Assembly: GCA_020746105.1 (NCBI GenBank)
Contig: CM036636.1
Location: 6,944,001 to 7,008,000 of the forward strand
DNA length: 64,000 bases
Source of the DNA: Trogon surrucura
Taxonomy: Eukaryota > Chordata > Aves > Trogoniformes > Trogonidae
Direction: 5' to 3'
The notes under the pieces are model-generated. The model did no database searches, had not been told where the DNA came from, and saw only the letters and a list, made by a program, of their open reading frames with translations. Position numbers and translations under genes: made by a program. Shown here piece after piece: positions 36,601-48,494 of the stretch. Positions within the stretch are counted from its first letter, which is position 1; each line of letters starts with the position of its first letter.

Positions 36601-39600
36601 CCTCAAGCAGGGTAGGACCCAGGTCAGAGGAGGCTGCAGGCTCCAAAGCCCAGGCAAGGAGCTATCGCCAGCTTGGCTCTGCTTCACAAAGGTGCTGGGG
36701 CTGGGCAGATGGAGTTGTCCGATGCACATCTGCTCCCACGCTTGAGTGCCTCCTGAGCTCGTGGGACGGGCTCGATCTTCATTCCTGGGCATTTGCCTCC
36801 CCTTTTCCCTCTCCCTGTGTGCTCAGCCGTGGTTCTGGGAGGCTGAGTCCAGCTTGTGCCTCTGTTTCTGATCTGGTCTCACAGGCTGGGCTCTGGAGAG
36901 CTGCCTTGTCTCATCTGAGCAGCCCCATGTGCATGAAGTCATGTGAATCATGGCTGCAGGAGCGGATGAGGCCAAGGGCTTTTTTGGCTTTCTCCTTTTT
37001 TCCTCCCCCAGCGCCATCCTCGGCACTGCACCCAGGTTGTTTTTCAGCTGTGGCTTTGATAACATGTTTATATAAACATCTCAGCTGGAATCTGCCTCCG
37101 TCCTTGGAGATGCTGCCTGCTCCAACCTGGGGCAGGCGATGCCCCTGCGGTGCTCACCCCATCCTCAGCCACTTCCAGCCCCAGCTGCACAGGAGATGGC
37201 AGCAGAAATGGCACCTCAGGTGCTGGGACAGAAAGGGGATGTCCTTGACTTCACTTTAATATGAGCTTTAGGGTTTGGCTTGCTTCTGTGCGGCCATGCT
37301 CCAGGCTTGTCCTTGTGCCCTGCCTGCTCAGGGCTCGCCTCTCTGCTCTTAATGGGCTCCTACCTTTTGGTGGTAGGAGCAAGGCAGATAATTGTTTTCC
37401 TTTTCTTATTAATAGATATAAAGCATCTGCCCAGGGGGCTCACTTTCAGCTCATTTACTGTGCATCTCGTGCCAGATGTTGGCTATTTACAATACCAAGG
37501 TGATCTCTGATGCTAAAATTGTCGCAGGCAGACAAGACTTGCTCTTTGGTTTTGCGCTTTGAGGGAAGTTTTAGATGTTAATACAGCTTTTTGTGATTGG
37601 GTGGTTTTGCAGTGGAAGGAGCGTTTCCCTTAACACCAAGTCAAAGGGGAAATCCTGGATCTTTTTCAGAGAAGTGTGGAAGGAGCAATGGGCAGGAGCT
37701 AATCCGTCCTTCGCTTTTTTAAATCCAGCGCTACCTGGATTTTGCATCCAATGCTGCCTCTGTTTTAAACCCAATGCTAGCTGGGTCTGGGGGAAGGACA
37801 TGATGAGAAAATGTTCAAAACTGTAATTCCTTGCTCCTCTCATCTCACCCCTCAGTCAGGTGGCACTCTGCCATCTCTGCTATGCCTCTGACAACCCAGT
37901 CTGTCTCCAGAGAGCAGCGTTGCGCGAGTGCAGGCTGGTAAATCAGCTGCCAGATCCCTTCTGCAGTCTCTCCCGTGGCTGTATTTCCTCCAGCCTTCAG
38001 TCATCTCAGCCTGAAGGATGTGGACAGGGCAAGGGCAGACCGAAGGTGACGATGCCGGCTTGCAGGTGGCTGGGGCTGCGCTGGCAGGTGCAAGGCTAAG
38101 AGGGCAAGCGACAGGACTGCTCTGGTAGCCAGTGGGCACCTTTCTGAGCAAAGAGACACCCACCTGCAGCTGGAGCCCCCCGAGGACGCCTATAAGAAAG
38201 TTAACCCTTAAGCTGCGTGATGCTGGCATGGAAGTGCCCGCCCCAAGAAGGGAGGATTTGGTTTGTGTTAAGGGGAAGAAGCGAGCGAGCCGAAGGCCAA
38301 GCGGGTATGTGGGTCGAGGAATTGGAAGGGAACAGGAACCCGGGTCAGGGCTGGTGAGCGATGGCAGCGCCTGTATCCTGTTTCTGAAGGATGGGCTATT
38401 GGCAGCGCTGGCGGCAGCGGCGCTCTGTGCTGATTCACTGTGGCAGCGCCTGCCCGCTGGCAGCAGGAGCAGGAGCACAGCGGGGCTCCCTGCGGCTTTG
38501 CGGGGGCTCTGCTGGGACCCAGAGCTTGGCAAGGGCGGTGGGACCCCCCCACACACACACCCTGTGCCTTGGGGGCCAGGACAGGGCAGGCTGCTGGGGA
38601 TTCTCATAAAGGAGTTGCTTCATGAAGGGAACAGAAAGTGCAAGGGGAAGTGGCAGAAAAAACACCAGAGGGAGGGGTCTTTGTATTTTTTTTCTTTTAA
38701 CAGCAAATTAACCCCCATTTTTAATGCTGTCATGCGTTCAGATCTTGAAAGGTGGGCAAACGAGGTTTTCTGCTTTCTGTGCATCATTTGACGAAAATCA
38801 AACCTAGCAGTACTGAAGGCCCATTTTATTCATCTTCTGAATGAAAGGATTATAAAAACAGTTCTTTGGCTTGTTCTCCATGCCCCGAACACCTCCATGC
38901 ACACACGCCTGCATCCGTCAAGTTGCCCTGACATCACCTTTGACCGTAAAAGAATCTTGTAAGTGCAAAATACTGATGTACAATGGTAAACAACACGCGT
39001 TGCTGAAGCGCACTATGTTTGTGCTGCTGATCTATGGGTGGATTTCGTGGGGAATGGTTCGTAGTGGGTATATCGAACACCGTGGAGGAGTGCTAGGGTT
39101 TCTTCAGGGTGCCCAGACTGGTTTCTGAGTCCTGGCTGGGCTGCTCAGCAATGCAGCAAGCTGCTGACTTCAGCAGGAGTAGCTTGGGCCAGAATCTTCT
39201 CTTGGCAGCGCTGGTGCGTCATCTTTCTGAAATGAACGTGTGATTCTGGGCTCCCGAGACTCTATCCCAGAGCTTCAGCTCTCACCCAGCTCTTGTCCAG
39301 GGTGAGATGGGTCTGATGGACTATGCAGCTCTGAAAATCAGCTCCTGAAGCAGTTTGCTAAATTGGGGCCATGAGGGGGTCACCTTGATGGGGTGAGGAG
39401 CCAGGCTGGGAGTGAAACCGCTGCAAGTGGCTGCTCAAGGGCTCTGCAGCCTGTGTTTGAAATGCCTCCCTCCCTTCGTCCCCACTGGACAGCCCCTTAA
39501 AAAAATTTATCAGCCAATCTTGTGCTTGTGCTGACGTTCCTGCTAGCAAGGAGCTGGTGCCCAGACCTTTTCCTCAGCTCCATCTCCCCCCCCACAACTC

Positions 39601-40847
39601 TGAGAGCCCCAGACCTGGTGGGTAGGAGCTCCTGCTGTCCCCCTTCCCCATAGAAGAAGCCCTGCAGACAAGGAAGGAAAATACCCCTCCTATAAATAGA
39701 GGGTTTGGCCAGGATGAATATCAGCTCCTTCCCAAAGTGGTGCCGGGGGTGGCTACACAGAGGTGGGACGTCGTGGGAGGCAGGCGAGCAGAGCCGCCGT
39801 GACAGCTCCTCATTTCCCAGCTCCTGCCAGGTGCTGAGCGGGCAGGAGGAGCCTCCTGCCTCCAATGTGCCAATCTCATTTCCCATCCCCGCCATCCGTC
39901 CTCCTGAAACCGTGTCAGCTCACAAGGAACAGTCTTTATCGGGGCCCGGGAAGCAGGCAGCTAGCCCCTCGCCTTCCCACTGAGGGAGCAGGCTGTGCTC
40001 GTGACGGTATGTATTTCCTTGTCATTGCTGCGAGGAGCTGAAATCAGCACTCTGACTAATTAGGAGGGCTGGGAAAAAGCAGATGAGGGGATTAAAGAGA
40101 AATAAAATCGATGCTAGGAAATAGAAATGACAGTACCTGTCGGCTGAGGCAAAGGGGGTGGGATGAAGAGGAGGAGGATGAAGACAAGTGCTGATGGCTT
40201 TCACTCCCGAAGCAGTTAGGGAAGAAAGTTGATGTGTTGTTGAGACCTACAGCTGCAGGGGTGGTCCTTTGCTGCCACAAGCCGGGGTTTGCTGGGCTGG
40301 GATGTGTGTTACCCCCGCCCATGTGTGTGCAGGGAAGAGTGTGCGTGGGGTGACTCACAGAGAGAAAGTCGCAGGGAGCAGGAGGTGAGTAGAAACAAGA
40401 AATGGCTCGTGGGTATGCAGTGCCTTGGCAAAGGGAGGGGGACAGCTGGGGGACATCTAGGAGGATGTCACCCACCCGCTTCCCCAACACACCGAGGTGC
40501 TGTTTCTAACGCAGAAGTTCTTTTTCTTTACTGCATGGCTTTCCTCTTGGCTCCCTGTTTCTTAATGCTCTTTCCTGAAGAAATCTGCCAGCATGGTGTG
40601 ATCCCACCAGCTGGGTCTGGGCAGGACAGAGGGCAAGGGACAACTCCAAAAAGTGCTGTGGGGCACCGTTCCTCCCACTGCAGCCTGGTCACCCCAGCAC
40701 AGTCACCCCAGGCAGGGACAGGTCCTTGCTGCACAAGGTTTCTAAAGCATGGGGTGGAGGGCAGAAGCAGAGACACCCAGTCTGGTGGTTTGAGGGCCAA
40801 GAGAGTTTTAATTTTAGTGTTGCCAGTTGCTCTCTTCCTCCCCAGGT

Positions 40848-40965
40848 GGATCGCTTGCCTCTGTGGTTTGGGTTTCTCCTCTGTGAGATGGTGATAATGG
40901 TACTTGCCTTCTCCATGGGTGAACTGGGAGGGTTAATTAACATTTGGGTAGTGATCTGAGGATGA
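40848..40965 (+). mobile_element. MIR-like SINE fragment
   Basis: The stretch containing TCTCCTCTGTGAGATGGTG, ATAATGGTACTTGCCTTC and GGTTAATTAACATTTG follows the order of the MIR/CORE-SINE 3' half (CTCATCTGTAAAATGGGGATAATAATACCTACC, then gttaatacatgtaaagcg-type sequence) with heavy divergence. MIRs are ancient amniote SINEs, so a worn copy in a bird-like genome is expected. It sits about 150 bases upstream of PLPP7 exon 2. The call is by eye. Confidence 0.5.
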
Positions 40966-40985
40966 GGCAGGCTGCGTGCAGCTGA

Positions 40986-41480
<495 letters not shown>

Positions 41481-41975
41481 ACAGGGGGGACTTGACGCCT
41501 TTCCACTGGAAAATAGCAGATGCTATAAGAGTCTCCCTCCCAGTATTTTCTACGTGTTGTTTGTTGGAAGCAGTTGTAACTTCCATGAGTAGTGGCGTTT
41601 TTTAATGTTGCTTCCCCACCTGAAAAAACAAATAATTATGTTTCTTGCAACGGATTGGGTTTTAGCGATCAAGGGCCATACCTGTGTTTTGGCCATATTC
41701 TCAAACTGTGTTTGGACAGCAACCTAATTAAGCTTTACGGGTGAGAGAAATGAGCTACATGTCTGCCTAGTTCACATTCAGCACCTCAATATGTCCTCAG
41801 GATGGGCAGCGCCTGAGAGCTTCCTGAGAACACGTTCGTTAACTTTTTTGAGGCTAAATGATTTTGGCCGCAGTGCTTATTCTTTTTGTAAGCCCAGCAG
41901 TCGTGCCTTGTACAGAGAGTCAGGACACCGCCGGCACTTCACAGATAATAAATAATCATAAAAATTCTGCCCTGT
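41481..41975 (+). other. PLPP7: PLPP7 3'UTR
   Basis: About 0.5 kb of untranslated sequence follows the TGA and runs to a likely cleavage site shortly after the AATAAA at 41947. Confidence 0.65.
41947..41952 (+). terminator. PLPP7: Poly(A) signal AATAAA for PLPP7
   Basis: The canonical hexamer lies 467 bases after the stop codon. A second overlapping-type AAT repeat follows and then a T/G-rich segment (CCCTGTTTGGTTCTTATC), which fits a downstream element. Confidence 0.65.
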
Positions 41976-42504
41976 TTGGTTCTTATCGGGAGGGAAGGGA
42001 CAAAAGCCAGTTCAGTGTAGCTTTGAGATAGGGTTCAACCTGGAGCAGGTCCTGCAGGCTCTCTGACTGAGTGGGTGCAAATGATCACTTAAATGGTTTG
42101 CTTTGGATGGGATAGACCTAGATGGGTGCTCAGGAGGCTGAAGGTGGCCTTTCATCTGCTGTTCAAAATCTGCTCTCTGAGGGGCGTGTGCGGGGTTTCT
42201 GGTCTGGTGAAGGATAAACACAAGTTGCCCGTTTTCATGCTAGTAGGCAGCATTGCATAAGCAATGTGCTAGATCATGGTGGTTTTGCAAAGCAGATCTA
42301 GATGTACAGCAAAGAGTCTTTTTCTATCTCTTCACAGCCATGATTTTCTAACTATGCCAGCTGATGCTGTAGATGGGAGTTTCCCAGGTAAGTCTCTTAC
42401 AGCATCGACTGTTTTCTTGTAAATCCAGCAATGCCGGTGAGCAGGGAGGCAGGACTGTCCATACCTTCCGATCGTTTGGCTGTAACCTCATTACAGAGAG
42501 AAAT

Positions 42505-42590
42505 TCTGAATGTTTCTATGTCTCACCTGTGTGAAATGAGGAGAGCACTCCTGTCCTTACTTGATTGCAAGGCTGAGCTAATCGATGTCT
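42505..42590 (+). mobile_element. Possible MIR-like SINE fragment
   Basis: The order TCTATGTCTCACCTGTGTGA, AATGAGGAGAGCACTCCTGT, CCTTACTTGATTGCAAGG and CTGAGCTAAT resembles the MIR 3' half (CTCATCTGTAAAATGAGG, ATAATACCTACCT, then the TGAGGATTAAAT part), but divergence is high. It is weaker than the copy at 40848. Confidence 0.3.
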
Positions 42591-45500
42591 GTGACCTGGT
42601 CTGAGATTACTGAATATAGAGTTTGATGCCCAGGCATGGTGCTTCCAATTAGCGACATGCAGCCACCATGAAACCTGGCTGATCTTTACCAGGTGATGGC
42701 CAAACCTTCCCTGGCTGGATGTATCCTGCAGAATTAAGGGATCCCATCATCCCTGTCCTCTTCTCTGTCCCAAGTGAGCAAAATGCACCTGGCCAGGGAG
42801 TAACCAAGTGGGTCTCATGCTCTCCTCTATCCCTGCATGTTGGGGAGTCTCTTCCCTTGCAGGGACTCTGGTAAGAAGGAAAAGACATTTAGATAATGAC
42901 CGTTACAAGCTGCTAACATTTGTTGCTTTTTGCTAATTAATATGAAAAGAAGCTAATCAGAAAATCTATCCCTGGCATATGTCTCCAGCTGGGATGTCAG
43001 TGCAGAGCCCTGGGAGCTGCTGACTTCCCTCCCTGCTGGCTCCAAGGCTGGAGCAGGAGCTTCGTGAGGAGAGGTACCGTGTCCTTTAGAAAGGAGCCTC
43101 CCGCGGAGCTCCCTGGGGAGGGCTGTGCGAGGGTCCCTTGGGAAGGGCTGTCACTCCGTGTGTTCAGCAAAGGGGAGAGCTCTGGGTCTTGTTGGTGATC
43201 CCCACAGGCTGGCAGGTTGGTGGAGCATCAGGCAGAGCAGTGGGAGGGGGCGGTGCTGCCCTTCTTCTCCGCAGCTGCTTGTTTAAACCGGAAGTGCTGA
43301 TGCGGGTCGGAGCAGAGATGTGCTGCTGTGCCTGGCCTCTGCCAGGGATTTACTTTGCCAACATCCTCCTCCTGCAAAGACATGAAGTCTTTGGTGCTTT
43401 TTCTTTCTTCCAGACATTATTACACTTGGCAGGGTTTTTCCTCACCCCTAGAAAGGATGGAGGCACGTTACTGCAGGTCTGATGGCATGTGTATGCACCT
43501 ACGTGTAGCTGGAGATGGGGGGTACCTAAAGAGGGAGGGAACAGGGGAAGACTTTGTCCTGATTGCTGTGTAGGAAGCTCACACTTGATAGCTCTAGGTT
43601 TTACTGAGTCTTTGCAAATAAGCTGGATGCATCTACAGACACGTCCCTGGGTCCAGCTCTCCTTGCACTTGCATTGTCTTCTCCTGGTACATCCAGGATG
43701 GCTTTGGAGGAGTTACTCCTCGTCCTTGCTGCTATATTCGGGCACATGTGCTCTGGAGAAGCTGCCATGGTGAGTAACACCAGCTGAGCTGGTCTCATCC
43801 CAGCGCGTGGTTGTGAAGCAAGGCAGGAGGGCAGGGAGAGGTGAGTTGAGGTGACTCCCTGTGGTGAGTTCAGGTTCACAGGATGGGGCTGGCTCCCATA
43901 TAGGATCCAGCTCTCCTGACAAGATGAGTGTCACGGCACTGCACAGCATCCCTTCTCCCTCTCTCCTGGCTGCCTGCCATGCCGAAGGTACCGCTCAGAA
44001 ATAACCAGCATCGCTGCTGCAAAACCCAGCTTCTGTCTCTATAGCAACAGTGAGGGATGGCGGGTACCACCACGGGGCTACCTGGCCCGTGTCCTCTGTC
44101 CCTACCTGTCCCTGTCACCCAACAAGCAGGAGGGTTAGCTATCACCTTCTCGGGGAGGGGCAGGAGACCCCCAGCCCAGCTGCCCCAGGGACGCAGCCGT
44201 ATGGGTGGGGGCACATGGTGAGCGGTAACAGGACAACCCAGCTATTCCACCGACAAGGTACAATCTGCAGAGACTGTTCCCAGCTTTCAGTGTGAGCATC
44301 ACTACTTCGGGCTGTGCTGGGGAGCTTGGAGGCAGCGTGGGGAGGGATTCAGCCAACAATTTTTGCACTTCATTCTCCACTCCTCCAGAGCTCGTGCCGA
44401 TGCTCATGCAGACCTTTGGCCAGGGCTGTCCTGGGTGAGCTGGAGGAGGACACTGGGGCTGCTCTGGGCAGATGCCCACCATGGCCATGTGGCTGTGGGG
44501 AGGCAAAGAGTCAAATGGTTTGAGATCCTTCAGGATTGCCCAGGAATGTAAATGCTTTCCCTGAAACTTCAGACCCCCAGATTGAGCAATGCAAGGCTCA
44601 GCGAGGCTCGGAGTGGTGTGGTCCTTCCCAAGCCAGGACATCTCTCTGTCCTGCTGAACAGGACATCTGCCTTTCAGTTCATCTGACAGATCAGTTAAGG
44701 AAATGCCCCAGAGGAGGCAAGTGCAGAGCGTGGGTTCAGGGGCTGCTGCCGTTGGGGCTGCCTGTGTCTGTGCAGGCAGGAGAGTCCCAGGCTGCTGTGG
44801 TGGTGATTTCATTTGTGACTCTGCTGTGTACAGTGAAAGGCGCTTCCTCCCCTCACCCTAATGCTGATTATGCTCAGCAGCAAAAAGAGATTTAAATTTA
44901 TTTTTAAAAGAAAACCCAAGCAAGGTGCCAGAGCAAGTAGCACATCTGGATTATATCTTTGGGCATATGTGAGAATCACAGCTGGGGTGTTTGTTTCCCC
45001 CCTCCCCAACCTTAAGCTAGTGTTTTATTCCAACAAGCTGGTTTGTGTGTTTGTGGCTGAGGCTGTGCTGAAATGAAAGTGAGACAAATCCCTTCCTACA
45101 GTCAAGGCTGTGCTGTCCTCCCTGCCATGGGGCTGCTGGTGGGGGTGCTCTTTGCTGTCCCCCAGGAAGGGGTGACTCAGTCCATTTGTCACCCCAGGGA
45201 TGAGGCGGGAGGGAAGCACGGGTGCTGGCTGGCACCCAGAGAGCAGGTTGGTAGATTTGAGGACTCGGGTGGGGGAAATTAGGAAGGCTGTCACACAAGG
45301 TTTCCCTACAGTAGCAAAGGTGTGGCTCTAGCTTACCCCATGCTGGTTTTTTTTCGGGCAAACGCACCCTTTATCCATTCCAGGGTGTTTCTAGATGGAC
45401 AGGCCAAGCAGCCACAGACTCCTGTTTGGGTCTGGAAGGTTTCTCCCTGGCTAGGGAGAATCATCTGTGTGATTTTCAGTTAAGTTTTTCTATTGAAGCG

Positions 45501-48095
45501 ATAATTAACTACATAATTTCCAGGCTAAAAGTTTAACATATTGGACAAAGCCTAAAGAAACGTGATGGTTCCTTCATTTCGCGCACGTGTGTGCCATGGA
45601 GGGTGCTGTCAGAGCGGGTGATGATGCAGATGGAAGATGTGTGAACAGAGTTGATGCCTTTTATGTGTCTTTGGGAATGTGAACTAGAGATGAGGCTGGT
45701 TCCTGCCTCGGCACGATGGGCTCCAGGCAGGGACATGGACATGTTGGCTGCAGGATGGGAGCAGGTAACCAAAGAGGTGTTTTTCCCTGGTGTCAGTCCA
45801 AGAGTCCCTGGCTGATGTACCTACATCTGAATACAGCACTCGATTTAAGGAGGTGCTGTGTGCTCTGCCCCCCAAGGTGGGCAGGGATGGGGGGGTTTCA
45901 TTCCCAGCCTTGCTGGGACTTGGAGGTAGCAAAGATCTCTGCGTTTGTTCCCCAGGACGCAAGAGTCAAAGCGGATTAAGGGTCCCTTGGCTGATCACAT
46001 TTATTTCATTATTTGAGTGAAATCCCTTGTAAATACCGCCTCCCCCTCCTTTTCTTTTTATAAAAATAGAAAGCAGGGAAGAATTGAAGATTTAGGAAAA
46101 GTTAATCGCAGGAGTCGCTCGAAAACCGTTAACCTCTCGCAGCCTGAGCCAGAGCGGGCTGCCATGGGGAGATGCTGAATGTCCTGGGGGGACCAGTGTT
46201 TTCCCCAGCTCCCCACAAGGCAGAGTTTCCCCCCCGAAAATCCCCGACTCTTAGCAGGGGACGCCTCTCCGGCTGAGCAGTATTACAGCCACTTTGTTCA
46301 CAGCTTGGCGGCGATGAACTGCTAATTGCGGTGTTGGAACAAATTGGCTCAAGTGCCCGGGCGGCTCCAGGGGTCGCGTCTCAGCAGCCAGGAAGCCCCG
46401 CGGCAAATGCTGCGACACTCGCATCGCAGCTCGGGGTCACGGGAAATACCAATGCTCGCTCTTTTATCGTGTGGCTCCTCGGAGCCTCTCCGGAGGATAG
46501 TGATGGGTCTGGGGGACCTGGGCATTGCACAGGGATCTCTCCCAGTTTTTCTAAGAAATTTCAGACAGTTGGGGCTAGTTCCTGTTCCCCAGAAGCTGCC
46601 CTGTCCTTGCAGATTCCTCATCCCTTCGATAAGCCCTCACCCATGGGACCCTCTCTGACTTTCTTAGTTCTCCCAGGAGCAGCAGTCGGTGCTGGAAAGT
46701 CAGACCTGCAGAGATTAATTAAAATAAGAGCAATGGGAAGAGAAGCTGAGAGCCACAGCGATGGATGTTGGTGAAACACTTGCCCGGAGACTGAAGCGCT
46801 CTGGGCATTTGGTGAGGTTTGCTTCCAGCCAGGAAGCCACGTAATAGTTAAATACACTTGATGCAGCAGTGATTAAGGAATCAGCCTTTGACATCTGGGT
46901 GCAGGTTCACTGGGAGGGCTTGTGATGCACCCAGTGCTGATGGCCCTTGGGATTTTCACCTTGGAGCTGCCAGTGCTGGTTTGTCATGGTTTGCTTCCCC
47001 TGGCTGCGAGGGGGGTTTTATTTGCTTTAAATCCTAAACCTAAAGTTGTGTATTAAGAGCATGGTAATGCATAGCTTTTGTGCCCAGTGCAAGCCAGGGG
47101 TTATATAAAACGCAGATTAATGGGAATCAGCAAAATAGAGGAGCATGTGGAGGGATGCGATGAGGATGTCCTGGGAGGGGAGGCAGGAGGGAGGTGGCAG
47201 GTCCAGAGGGGGGAGAAGGTGGCTGAGCGGATTCTGAGTGCTTCCTGGCAGGATTTGCTCCAGTTATTGTTCCACAGTCCCCAATTCATGACATTTCCTG
47301 AGCCAGTGTTGCTTCGATGTGGGGTCTTTTGTCCCTGGGTGATCACAAGAAGGCAGAATGGGGATCTGTGGATTTGACTGGAAATGGCTGTTCCTTTTTT
47401 TTTTTTTTTTTCTAAATAGATGACATACATTGTTTCTGCACCTGCAAACAAGCAAACAGACCACAGGCTGGAAGATAAAGTAAAAACCAGTCATCCAAAG
47501 GAAAGGAACTTTTTTCACTGGGTTGTAAATGAACCTCCTCAACCTGGCTTTTTTCCCCTCTCCTGTCCCCAAAAGCAAGGGGATACAGGGGTTAAGAAAG
47601 GCTGGGCTTTCTCACAAGCTCATTCCCAATCTTGCTCCTCAGTGATCGCTGCTGATTTCCAGGGGCCCCATGCATAACCCATAACAGCAGTGCCCCTGTT
47701 TTGAGCAGGAAAGTTCCCTCTTGCCCAGACTCCTCAGCCTAGAAACATTCAAAATGTGCTGAAGGGGCAACAGGAACATTAAACCAAATATCCTCCTTTT
47801 GCAGCTCTTTGGAGCAGGGTCGGGGTGGGAGAGACAAGCAAGAGAGGGAAAGCGACAGGTTTCTGGGCACCTGCCTTGGATCGTGATCTTCCCTGGGAGA
47901 GCAGGACGATCTCAATAGCTCTCGCCTCCACCAAACGGGAAGATGCCTCCCACCCCGGGAGGAAAGCACAGCTGGACTCCAACCATCAATCATATCCCGC
48001 TGGGAAGGGTTTGTATGGGTTGTGGGATTCCTGGTGGGGCTACTTTTTTTCAAAGCCTCCTGCAATAACAGCAACCGTTGCTCAGCTTCCTTTCT

Positions 48096-48494
48096 AGATA
48101 ACCTTTTTCCTGCTGCCCAACATGCTTATCTGCTGTAGACAGACTGGCAAGATGAACCGGAAAGCTGATACCTTATCTCTCCCTCTCAAGGAGCCTATTT
48201 AAGTGCTGGAATGTGTTGTGATGGTAAATGATTGTTAAAATCCAAGTGAGGTACATGGACCTAAGGACAGGTCCCACTGGGAGGGAGCACCTAGTCAAAA
48301 AGGAGACTCCTGAGACTACAGCCTTTTCGGGCTTTTCCATCTTTTATCTGCCAAAAGATGCATCGCCTAAGACGTAAGATGTTTGTTTAAAACCAAAAGG
48401 CATAGGCTGGGTTTCTTGCTAATCTGTGGGTTAATGCTGCAGGCTGCTCCCGGCTCTGCAAGGTTCACTGTGTCGCTTCGATAGGGCTTTATCT
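48096..48494. promoter_or_regulatory. Cluster of GATA-factor motifs
   Basis: AGATAA at 48096-48101 and TTATCT at 48126-48131, 48173-48178, 48344-48349 and 48489-48494 give five WGATAA-type sites in about 400 bases, where roughly 0.2 AGATAA/TTATCT hexamers are expected by chance in random sequence. The copy at 48126 reads CTTATCTGCTG. A CACCCC box lies about 150 bases upstream near 47949. The layout is that of a distal enhancer of haematopoietic or endodermal type. Activity and target gene are unknown. Confidence 0.4.

Noticed and set aside
46331-46774. Plus-strand open frame of 147 codons in the intergenic region
   Set aside because: It begins at a TTG, resembles no family, and has no nearby promoter beyond moderate CpG content.
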